34,315 nucleotides of DNA from Blastopirellula sp. Its GTDB lineage: Bacteria > Planctomycetota > Planctomycetia > Pirellulales > Pirellulaceae. Shown in pieces: positions 17,588 through 24,784 of this stretch. The translations under genes and the position numbers were made by a program. The stretch is from assembly GCA_002733575.1 (NCBI GenBank), contig NVWB01000178.1, positions 1 to 34,315 on the forward strand, in the 5' to 3' direction. Below the pieces are notes generated by a model. The model did not search any database and was not told the origin of the DNA. It saw only the letters and a program-made list of their open reading frames with translations. Position 1 is the first letter of the stretch; each line of letters opens with the position of its first letter.

Positions 17588-17790
17588 CGAACAACCCTTT
17601 TGAGGAATCAACTCTTCCTACACAGATACGAAGTATAGACGATCTGATATAGGAGATCGTTTTATCGTACTGTTATTTTTCCATTCTGAGAAGAAGAATG
17701 TTCACCGCTATTCCTTACCCAAGACGGGGTGTTATATTCAATCTGCCTGATCAATCAGTTCAATTACATTATTAATACCAAGCAAATCGA

Positions 17791-18753
17791 ATGAGTATCA
17801 CCCAGTTTATGCAGCGGCATTTCAAGCACTTTAATGCCCGAGAAACGCTTGAAGCGGCAGAGGCGTATCGTCAGCATATTGAAGCAGGCGGCAAGATGAT
17901 GGTTTCGTTAGCAGGTGCCATGAGTACCGCAGAACTTGGAATTTCGCTGGCCGAGATGATCCGGCAAGGCAAGGTCCATGCCATCAGTTGTACGGCTGCT
18001 AATATGGAAGAAGATATTTTCAATTTGGTGGCCCATGATCAATACAAAATGGTGCCCCAGTATCGAGACCTGTCGCCCAGTGAAGAAACGGAATTACGTG
18101 ATACTGGCATGAATCGGGTGACCGATACGTGTATTCCAGAAACGGTGATGCGACATCTGGAAAGTAAATTACTGGAATACTGGATCGAAGCCGATCAGAA
18201 CGACCAGCAGTTCTTTCCGGTCGAATACTTCCAACGCTTGTTTGCTGAAAAACATTTGGAACCGCATTACGAGATTCCACCAGAAGACTCGTGGATGTTG
18301 GCCGCTTATGAAGCGGGCATTCCAGTCTATTCGCCAGGTTGGGAAGACTCAACGCTCGGCAACATCTTTGCCTCACGAGTGATCGATGGCACGCTCAAAT
18401 CGCATTCGGTCATCAAGCCGGGCACTGCCATGATGCAACATTTGGTTGACTGGTATTTGACCACACAAACGCAACACGACATTGGGTTCTTCCAAATCGG
18501 CGGCGGCATCGCAGGCGACTTTGCCATTTGTGCCGTGCCGCTGATTTTGCAAGACCTACAGAAAGAGGCCAAACTCTGGAGCTACTTTGCCCAAATCTCG
18601 GACTCGACCACTTCGTACGGATCGTACAGCGGCGCGGTGCCGAACGAAAAAATCACGTGGTACAAACTAGATCAAGATTGCCCGAAGTTTATGATCAACT
18701 CCGATGCGTCAATTGTTGCCCCGCTGGTGTTTGCGTATGTGTTGGGGCAGTAG
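17791..18753 (+). CDS. Deoxyhypusine-synthase-like enzyme (probable polyamine enzyme)
   Basis: The 320-residue protein matches the deoxyhypusine synthase fold throughout: MVSLAGAMSTAELGISLAEM, ISCTAANMEEDIFNLVAH, AAYEAGIPVYSPGWEDSTLG, FFQIGGGIAGDFAICAVP and a C-terminal SGAVPNEKITWYKLD followed by INSDASIVAPLVFAY. Lys292 in TWYKLD aligns with the active-site lysine of human DHS (SWGKI). In archaea and eukaryotes this family moves a butylamine group from spermidine to eIF5A using NAD; bacteria lack eIF5A, so homologues are thought to make polyamines such as homospermidine or spermidine. It is shorter than eukaryotic DHS (about 369 aa). The ATG at 17791 has no clear ribosome site. It is followed at once by the repeat island. 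Confidence 0.88.
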   Translation: MSITQFMQRHFKHFNARETLEAAEAYRQHIEAGGKMMVSLAGAMSTAELGISLAEMIRQGKVHAISCTAANMEEDIFNLVAHDQYKMVPQYRDLSPSEETELRDTGMNRVTDTCIPETVMRHLESKLLEYWIEADQNDQQFFPVEYFQRLFAEKHLEPHYEIPPEDSWMLAAYEAGIPVYSPGWEDSTLGNIFASRVIDGTLKSHSVIKPGTAMMQHLVDWYLTTQTQHDIGFFQIGGGIAGDFAICAVPLILQDLQKEAKLWSYFAQISDSTTSYGSYSGAVPNEKITWYKLDQDCPKFMINSDASIVAPLVFAYVLGQ

Positions 18754-18774
18754 TGGATTTGATTTAGATTAGAA

Positions 18775-18927
18775 TTTTGGGTGCCACTGGCATCTTGCCA
18801 GTGTGAAGTTCAAACCATCTTACTGAACTTGAAACATTGAAGCACAACAAATCAACTTGTGTTAAAATCAACATGAACGAGAATTGAAATGCTGCACACA
18901 CTTGCAGATAGCCAGTGGCACCCAAAA
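18775..18927. mobile_element. Paired REP-like element 1 (153 bp) with perfect 17-bp inverted ends
   Basis: TTTTGGGTGCCACTGGC at 18775-18791 is repeated exactly, inverted, at 18911-18927, and weaker similarity extends to about 35 bp on each side. Each end can also fold on itself (CACTGGC / GCCAGTG). The layout is that of a REP doublet or a small MITE. No ORF lies inside. It begins 22 nt after the DHS-like gene. Movement is inferred from structure only. Confidence 0.65.
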
Positions 18928-18952
18928 GGTTTCTCTGTTGAGTTGGAATTTG

Positions 18953-18974
18953 TCAGTGTCACCCGTCGAATTGG
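18953..18974 (-). repeat. Left member of a 1.27-kb-spaced inverted repeat
   Basis: TCAGTGTCACCCGTCGAATT (and GG) recurs inverted at 20200-20220 with one base missing (21 of 22). Read on the minus strand it carries the same CGGGTG-CACTG head as the REP-like ends. The pair brackets the two small orphan genes. Confidence 0.7.
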
Positions 18975-18993
18975 CTTGAGGTAACCCACCACT

Positions 18994-19449
18994 ATGATCT
19001 CTGAATTCACTCTTGTGCCGTATGTTGGAGCCCGACCCGTCACTTTCGAGATGACGGCCGCTGATGTCGAGGAGATACTCGGTCCCGCCGAAGCTGTTAA
19101 CATGAATGACTTGGGGGAACGAGACGAACGTCGTGGCCCCATGAATGTTCGCTATTCACAGGACGATGGAAAGGTTGTTGAAATCGGATTTGATCCAACG
19201 GCTGGACTGCTGTTTCATGGTAGTAACCTGTGCAATGAAAGTTCGCTCGTAGAATTCTTGTTGCAGTTTGATCCCCAGCCGTTTGAATGGGTGGGCTTTC
19301 TGATCTTCTTAGAACTGGGGATCACCGCAACCGGCTTTCACGACGAAGACGAATCACAGAAAGCCATCACGGTTTTTCGCAAAGGCAGGTGGGACGAATT
19401 TCGGGATGAGTTCAATGCTTACACGCAAGCTGGAAGTCATGGCAGTTAA
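18994..19449 (+). CDS. Hypothetical protein in repeat island
   Basis: A 151-residue soluble protein with no signal peptide. VTFEMTAADVEEILGPAEAV looks like an alpha-helical 'MT..(D/E)V...LG.P' module, followed by NVRYSQDDGKVVEIGF, a hydrophobic segment (WVGFLIFLELGITATGFHDE) and a basic/acidic C-terminus (FRKGRWDEFRDEFNAY). I do not recognise a family. The size, acidity and isolated setting resemble orphan immunity-type proteins, but that is only an impression. The ATG at 18994 has GAGGTAA upstream. It starts 20 nt inside the left inverted repeat and ends 2 nt before the next paired element. Confidence 0.65.
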   Translation: MISEFTLVPYVGARPVTFEMTAADVEEILGPAEAVNMNDLGERDERRGPMNVRYSQDDGKVVEIGFDPTAGLLFHGSNLCNESSLVEFLLQFDPQPFEWVGFLIFLELGITATGFHDEDESQKAITVFRKGRWDEFRDEFNAYTQAGSHGS

Positions 19450-19451
19450 GC

Positions 19452-19696
19452 CAGGGTGCCATGCTTTTTGCCGTTAGGCATAAGCATGTTTTTGATTTAC
19501 CAATAGGGTAAACTTAACCAATGCACTTTGGCCATCGGTGCAAAAGACTGGAAGGCAGGAACAGACTCCGTTCTAAATATTGACCGTGATTCAGTTCTCC
19601 TGTTGACGAACCTTTGATGATCAAATGGGTTCAGAACTGTTTTATTGATTCGTACAAAGCATGCTTATGCCTGATCGGCAAAAGCATGGCACCCTG
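19452..19696. mobile_element. MITE-like paired element (245 bp) with 37-bp hairpin ends
   Basis: CAGGGTGCCATGCTTTTTGC and the next 17 bases (19452-19488) recur inverted at 19660-19696 with one-base slips and about two mismatches. Each end folds into its own hairpin (CATGCTT / AAGCATG, with TGCC / GGCA inside). The head GGGTGCCA is shared with the other REP-like ends in the window, although the palindrome differs. The interior has no coding frame. No clear target duplication was seen at the borders. Confidence 0.75.
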
Positions 19697-19735
19697 ACCT
19701 GAATTTTTGCAGGTTGATAACCTGATAGGTTACCT

Positions 19736-20107
19736 TTGAAATATTCTGATTTACAAGAAGAATCTTGGTGGCATCATCCAGAGTCAGCTTACGACCCATC
19801 ATTGCCTAAAGAGTTTGATGCCGTAATGATTGGTTGGCTAGGCAACAAAGTTGAAAGCATTGGCGTAATTAGCGATGCAGACTTGCAGCATTTAGAAGAC
19901 TTATGCGAAACTCGTTATATTGATCAAGCATTGTTGGGCTATCATACTTGCGAGATATGCAACAAATATGATGATCGTGGAGAAGTCTTATTGATTCATG
20001 AGGATAAATATTTTGTTGTACCACACATGATTATCCATTATGTAAAAGACCACAAATATCTTCCTCCAGATGAGTTCCTTTCAGCTCTGGATCAGATTGA
20101 AGCATAA
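19736..20107 (+). CDS. Small hypothetical protein with HTCEIC and HYVKDHKYLPPDEF motifs
   Basis: A 123-residue soluble protein starting at TTG (19736) with AGG in GATAGGTT about 6 nt upstream; no ATG gives an intact N-terminus. It is rich in aromatic residues: ESWWHHPESAYDP, MIGWLGNKVESIGVIS, then YHTCEICNKYDDRGEVLL with two cysteines three apart, and YFVVPHMIIHYVKDHKYLPP with DEFLSALDQ. The C-terminal pattern (Y-x-x-P-x-x-I-x-H-Y-V-x-x-H-x-Y-x-P-P-x-E-F) is one I have seen in scattered small bacterial proteins of unknown function, some near toxin-immunity loci. The Cys pair could bind metal with the histidines. Its function is unknown. Confidence 0.65.
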   Translation: MKYSDLQEESWWHHPESAYDPSLPKEFDAVMIGWLGNKVESIGVISDADLQHLEDLCETRYIDQALLGYHTCEICNKYDDRGEVLLIHEDKYFVVPHMIIHYVKDHKYLPPDEFLSALDQIEA

Positions 20108-20199
20108 CCCTAACCAAGCGGTGAACCTGAGCAGTGGATCAGGAGGGTTGGAAAATCAATGGTTTTTAGCGGCAGAGATACCTTTAACATTACATACCT

Positions 20200-20220
20200 C
20201 CAATTCGACGGGTGCACTGA
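20200..20220 (+). repeat. Right member of the 1.27-kb-spaced inverted repeat
   Basis: CCAATTCGACGGGTGCACTG (and A) is the inverted partner of 18953-18974. It lies about 90 nt after the HTCEIC gene and 27 nt before paired element 2. Between 20108 and 20199 there is also a small hairpin (CCTGA / TCAGG) after AACCAAGCGGTG that I cannot assign. Confidence 0.7.
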
Positions 20221-20246
20221 AAAAAATTAACACAACCAAGATACCA

Positions 20247-20817
20247 TTTTCGGGTGGCACTGGCATCTTGCCAGTGTGAAGTGTGATTGGGGTTTGAATT
20301 GCTGTTTTGATTGAGAATTTGCAAGAGTGTTGGGCTCAGATTATTTCAGGAAAAAACCACCCGGCGTGCCTTACATTGGTTTTGTAAACTGGACCAGAGT
20401 TCGGTTCCTTTTTTTCAACACAAAACAGAAAGATTTTCGATGTGGCACTCTGGTTTCAAGCATTGGCAAACAAGCACTACCAACCCAATTCTATCGGAGG
20501 GGAAAGCTGTCTGTTTTCACTGGTTGGAAATGTGCGATTTGCGAATTTATCCATGGATGTTTTTTTATCCAATGGACAAATTTTGGGTATTTGAGCGTTG
20601 CCACTTTTTTGACTCTCCCTAAGTTGTTTGAGATTGTCACTTACAACAACGCAATAAATTAACCGACCCAACACCATCCCACCAAAACCATCTTGAAAAT
20701 TTATCCATTGGACAAATCAACCGCACCAGAGGGGGTTTCCAGAAAAATTAGCCAACGGACAACCACCCCAGCGGAACAGCATTCCCGCGTTACTGGAAGC
20801 CAGTGGCACCCGAAAAG
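20247..20817. mobile_element. Paired REP-like element 2 (571 bp)
   Basis: TTTTCGGGTGGCACTGGC at 20247-20264 matches, inverted, 20800-20817 (17 of 18). The left end continues into the CACTGGC / GCCAGTG hairpin. The interior holds four degenerate copies of an AATTTATCCATTGGACAA motif: about 20543-20559, 20565-20584 (inverted), 20696-20717 and 20745-20762. Open frames of about 100 codons cross it, but they overlap in two frames, lack ribosome sites and have odd composition, so I do not call them genes. Confidence 0.6.
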
Positions 20818-20852
20818 GACAATCTGCGATTGAAAATATTAACACAATCGCG

Positions 20853-21485
20853 TTACTGAATCGGGGGCGGAAGTTGATAGCCGCCGGGTGGCAATGTGCC
20901 AGGTTGATTCACCGGTGGGGCGAAATTTTGATTGGCCGGAAACTGAACTTGCGGTGGGTTCGGTGAATAAGGTGGGGCCAGAGTTGGATTCTGAGCGTTC
21001 CCTAAAGAGTACCGTGTTTGTTGTGGCGGTTGAGTTGGTGGCACGGGAACGGCAAAGCCCGCAGTGGCGTTGGCCCGCATTTGTTCGGCCCTTTGTCGTA
21101 ATTCTGCTGGCGGTACAATCCGCTGGGGTTTCATCTCGAAATCGATTTCGCGTTCATCTCGAATTTCCCACGGGATCAGATTTTCGGTCACAAAATCTAG
21201 CGGCGGATATTGATACCAGGGTACTTTGAACTTGTGCGACTGTTCGACCGGTTCGAATCCATCCTTCTCTAAACGGAGGATTCTATCTCCGTAGTACAGG
21301 TAATCGGTCGAGACCGGGGTCACGCCGACTTCTTGATTATCGACATAAAGAACCGCACCTGGAGGGTTGGTACGCACCGTCATCCGCCGGCGAACACAGC
21401 CAGTGCTTCCTAAAATTGTGACCAAGATCGCCGCAACAAAGCAGAAGCGAACCGGTAAAACTAGTTGTAATTGTCGATTGAGCAT
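20853..21485 (-). CDS. PEGA-domain lipoprotein
   Basis: With ATG at 21485 (a TTG lies just upstream) the product is 210 residues. A signal with the lipobox-like ILGSTGC is followed by a PEGA domain: RTNPPGAVLYVDNQEVGVTP, then ILRLEKDGFEPVEQSHKF. PEGA is a beta-sandwich named after its conserved P-x-G-A motif and is usually found on surface proteins. An amphipathic middle (ELRQRAEQMRANA) and a proline/glutamine-rich tail (PPTQPPQQ, PPYSPNPPQ, LPPGGYQLPPP) suggest an extended wall- or protein-binding end. It should sit on the outer or inner membrane facing the periplasm. It is divergent from the PP2C gene. Confidence 0.85.
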   Translation of the reverse strand: MLNRQLQLVLPVRFCFVAAILVTILGSTGCVRRRMTVRTNPPGAVLYVDNQEVGVTPVSTDYLYYGDRILRLEKDGFEPVEQSHKFKVPWYQYPPLDFVTENLIPWEIRDEREIDFEMKPQRIVPPAELRQRAEQMRANATAGFAVPVPPTQPPQQTRYSLGNAQNPTLAPPYSPNPPQVQFPANQNFAPPVNQPGTLPPGGYQLPPPIQ

Positions 21486-21754
21486 CAATCAGATCGGTAA
21501 TAAAAGGTGAAATCTGTTCCCTACGTGGGGCGGCCAAGTATAGAGATGTGCCACGAAAGTAGCTAGATCGATCTTTATTTTTCTAATATGGCTACGAATC
21601 ATCAGGTATTTCAGCAGTTTTGGCTCATCCTGCTTGATTACTCAAACTAACGCTTTTATCATCGTAAATAGCTGCTAAAACGGCACTTAGAAAATATCCC
21701 CCCGTTCTAGTGTGTCTCCTGAAATTGACCCAATCGCCTTAACCGAGACCCCGA

Positions 21755-23101
21755 ATGAGTCTGGAATCGAAAACATGGAATTCGTGCTTGCATATAGCAT
21801 CGATCAGCGATATTGGGCTGCGACGGAATAATAATCAAGACAGTTACGGCATGAGCCTGGCTGCCGATTGGGCCGATTGGCAACAAACGGGTCATCTATT
21901 AATTGTGGCCGATGGTATGGGCGCCCATGCTGCTGGCGAACTGGCCAGTAAAATGGCGGTTGACCACGTGCTTCATTTATACCGCAAGTTTTCGGACAGA
22001 CCGCCCGCCGATGCACTGGTGGCAGCGATTGAAGAAGCGAACCAAATTATTCACCGTCGTGGCGAATCGAACGTGGCCTTTCATCGGATGGGCACTACCC
22101 TCAGTTCACTGCTACTGCTTCCGCAAGGCGCCGTCATAGGGCAAGTGGGCGATAGCCGAGTCTATCGTTTACGGGGAAACAATCTGGAACAACTCTCGTT
22201 TGACCATAGCATGGCCTGGGAAATCCGAGCGGCAACCGCTGGCATGGACGAATCTTCTGACCTGTATGCGGCCATTCCCAAAAACGTGATTACCCGCTCT
22301 CTAGGGCCCAAAGAACAGGTCGAAGTTGACATCGAAGGCCCTTTTCCTTTGGAAGTGGGTGACACCTTTTTGGTTTGCAGTGATGGGGCTTCAGGGCCGA
22401 TCCGCAACGATGAATTTTCCTTGATCTTACAAGCTTTAGAGCCAGAGCATGCAGCACAATTAATTGTTGACTTGGCCAACTTGCGTGGTGGCCCTGATAA
22501 CATTACCGCGATTGTTGCAAAAATTACCGGCCCTAAAATGGCCAATGACCCTGCTCGTGGGCAACCCATCGTATTGGAAGATACGGTTACCCAAGTGATT
22601 CATTCTTCCCAGCGATCCATCCATTGGGGCTTTTACACGCTCATCGCACTATTTGCTGTGGTGACCATTATTCTGCTTGCCATGGAACAAACTTTGGGAG
22701 CGATTGTCACGGGCGGAGCTTCGTTATTGATTGCCACCATGATTGGAATCTATAAATTCTCGGGCGAGAGTGAAGAAGCTGTACCCTCTGGTTTCAAAAC
22801 CACCCGCAAAGAGAAAGCCCCTTACGAAGTCACGGTTTGTAAAGCCTCGCCTGAAGTGATCCAGAACCTGCATTCGATTGTCTCAGAACTGCGAGAGACC
22901 TCGGAAGAAAACGAGTGGAATATCAATTGGGCTCCCATCAATCAGCTATCAGATAAAGCAGCTCAAGCACTAAACGAAAAGGATTTAAAGCTGGCAGCCA
23001 AACACTATCTTGTGATCATCGGATTGATCATGGCAGAAATTCGAGACAACAAATCACCTAGTGTAGCAAAACCGGGTGATGCTGGGCCCGATGTAGGTTA
23101 G
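21755..23101 (+). CDS. PP2C-family serine/threonine protein phosphatase with membrane segments
   Basis: The 448-residue protein has a PP2C domain at about residues 10-255: SDIGLRRNNNQDSYG (Asp29), VADGMGAHAAGELAS (Asp53-Gly54), MGTTLSSLLL, GQVGDSRVYRLRG, ITRSLGPKEQV, LVCSDGASG and GGPDNITAIV. These aspartates bind the two metal ions, so it should be active in removing phosphate from Ser/Thr. Two membrane helices (about residues 287-330) and a C-terminal helical domain of about 110 residues follow. The catalytic part faces the cytosol. PP2C enzymes usually oppose Hanks-type kinases, which are abundant in Planctomycetota; none lies in this window. The C-terminal region is not recognised. Confidence 0.93.
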   Translation: MSLESKTWNSCLHIASISDIGLRRNNNQDSYGMSLAADWADWQQTGHLLIVADGMGAHAAGELASKMAVDHVLHLYRKFSDRPPADALVAAIEEANQIIHRRGESNVAFHRMGTTLSSLLLLPQGAVIGQVGDSRVYRLRGNNLEQLSFDHSMAWEIRAATAGMDESSDLYAAIPKNVITRSLGPKEQVEVDIEGPFPLEVGDTFLVCSDGASGPIRNDEFSLILQALEPEHAAQLIVDLANLRGGPDNITAIVAKITGPKMANDPARGQPIVLEDTVTQVIHSSQRSIHWGFYTLIALFAVVTIILLAMEQTLGAIVTGGASLLIATMIGIYKFSGESEEAVPSGFKTTRKEKAPYEVTVCKASPEVIQNLHSIVSELRETSEENEWNINWAPINQLSDKAAQALNEKDLKLAAKHYLVIIGLIMAEIRDNKSPSVAKPGDAGPDVG

Positions 23102-23270
23102 GGAGCTTTGAGCCATTTTCCAACAAAATACCTTAAAGTAAATTCGGCATCCGCTTAAACTGTCGTTTGTGGAACAGCCTGAACATGGTAAATTGTTCGG
23201 CTCGACTCTGGTTAAACATGTTACTGAGGTGCTAGCAACTATGCTTGGCGGCAAAGGAGTGTCGCTTGTT

Positions 23271-24461
23271 ATGGGAATTGTTGGTCGTTACATCCTGATT
23301 GAACTTATTAAAGTGTTTGTGGTCACATTGACCCTACTGACGCTGATGATGATGTTTGTTGGTGTCGGACAACAAGCGATCAAAGAAGGACTAGGTTTGA
23401 CCCCGGTCTTGCGTTTAGTTCCCTATTTGCTTCCCAATGCGCTACGATTTGCAGTGCCAGGCACCATGTTACTCACAGCGTGTTGTGTTTATGGACGAAT
23501 TTCGTCTGACAACGAAATTGTTGCCGTTAAGGCGTTAGGCATCTCGCCAATGGTGATGATCTGGCCGGCGTTGTTTTTGGCCACGATAGCATCTCTGTTT
23601 TCAGTATGGCTCAACGATGTCGCAGTCTCGTGGGGACATGAAGGTGCCCGTCGAGTGGTGATTGAATCGATTGAAGAGATTGCTTATGGCAGGTTGCGAA
23701 CACATAAATCGTTTTCCAGTTCTCGTTTTTCTATCTTGGTAAAAGATGTTGAGGGCGACCGCTTGATTCGCCCCGAGATCTTAGTTCCCGCAGGTGAGCA
23801 CAGTCCCCAGTTGTCGATCTCGGCAGCGGAAGCCACTTTAAAATCAGACACGGAGAACAACCGCCTAATTATTTCATTGATCGATAGCCGAATCGAAGCC
23901 GCAGGAAACGAGCCCGGTTCTTTTGATCACCCTGGCGTGATGCAGCACGTCATTTCACTGGATGACTCAGAAGAGTATCGTATCGCGATTAGTCCTTCCT
24001 ACTTATCGCTGAGTGAAATAGATACGAATATGGTAATGCATCAGAAGATTGCGAAAGAGCGTCGAGAATCGTTTGCCGCAATGACCACTTTTGCCCTGAT
24101 GACTGGCGACTTACACAAGATGCACAGCGATGAATGGGACAATTGGGTCAGCAAAGTTGACTGGAGTCGCTCACGCATTAACCGAGTCAGAACCGAACCC
24201 CATCGGCGATGGACCAATGGTTTTAGCTGCCTATTTTTTGTCATGCTTGGAATTCCCCTAGCCATCAGACAACGCAACAGCGACTGGGTTTCGACCTTTT
24301 TTATGGCATTCATGCCTGTGCTGCTCATTTTCTATCCACTGCTTGCGTATGGAGTAGATCGTGCCAAAGAAGGCGCATTGCCGCCGATTGCAGTTTGGGG
24401 AGGCAACCTGGTGCTGTTTTTAATCGGACTAATTTTACTACGACGAGTGATGCGTTATTAA
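23271..24461 (+). CDS. LptF/LptG-family permease
   Basis: The 396-residue protein (starting at ATG 23271, with AAAGGAG 11 nt upstream) begins GIVGRYILIELIKVFVVTL, the usual start of YjgP/YjgQ proteins; a GTG at 23169 would add 34 residues that lack family character. Three membrane helices are followed by a large periplasmic beta-jellyroll region (about 120-300), then three more helices with FFVMLGIPLAIRQRNSD near the cytosolic loop. In other bacteria LptF and LptG form the membrane channel that feeds lipopolysaccharide from the inner membrane to LptC, driven by LptB. Only one gene is present here. It follows PP2C by about 170 nt on the same strand. Confidence 0.88.
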   Translation: MGIVGRYILIELIKVFVVTLTLLTLMMMFVGVGQQAIKEGLGLTPVLRLVPYLLPNALRFAVPGTMLLTACCVYGRISSDNEIVAVKALGISPMVMIWPALFLATIASLFSVWLNDVAVSWGHEGARRVVIESIEEIAYGRLRTHKSFSSSRFSILVKDVEGDRLIRPEILVPAGEHSPQLSISAAEATLKSDTENNRLIISLIDSRIEAAGNEPGSFDHPGVMQHVISLDDSEEYRIAISPSYLSLSEIDTNMVMHQKIAKERRESFAAMTTFALMTGDLHKMHSDEWDNWVSKVDWSRSRINRVRTEPHRRWTNGFSCLFFVMLGIPLAIRQRNSDWVSTFFMAFMPVLLIFYPLLAYGVDRAKEGALPPIAVWGGNLVLFLIGLILLRRVMRY

Positions 24462-24784
24462 CCTTGTCTGGCCTTCGGGAATAAAGATGAGATTAATTTT
24501 CAATCGAGAAAACTATTCGCCTGTTATCTGCGTAAAGATCAATAATTCAGAGCAGGCTCCGCTCTGAAGATTTCTATGATGTGGAACGCCACTGCTTCAA
24601 GTGCAGGCAGTGCTGGCATAATCAGATGGTTCGTATTGTTCTAACAGGGCATTTCTTGCTAGACTCCCGATCCAATTAGTTCAAAACTAAACGATTCAAT
24701 ATGAAAGCAAGTGGTCCAAAGACTGCACACTAAAAAATACGACTGCTAATTCATTCCTGCAATTTCTGCGACAAGGAGGTCGCT
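24462..24784. other. Intergenic region between the permease and the histidine kinase
   Basis: About 320 nt without a gene. A weak hairpin (TTCAGAGC 24546-24553 with GCTCTGAA 24561-24568) could end the permease transcript but lacks a good T-run. A CACTGC / GCAGTG palindrome follows near 24590-24612. The strong ribosome site AAGGAGG (24774-24780) sits 4 nt before the kinase ATG. Promoter elements were not identified. Confidence 0.4.

Noticed and set aside
20108..20199. AACCAAGCGGTG plus a small hairpin after the HTCEIC gene, resembling an attC-type site
   Set aside because: I could not find matching outer core sites or a second copy, so an integron cassette site is not supported.
20311..20662. 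Two overlapping rightward open frames of 103 and 111 codons inside paired element 2
   Set aside because: They overlap in different frames, have no ribosome site, are unusually rich in Phe, Trp and Cys, and lie within a repeat element; neither looks like a protein.
23169..23270. GTG-started N-terminal extension of the LptF/LptG permease
   Set aside because: It adds 34 residues unlike the family; an ATG at 23271 has an AAAGGAG site.
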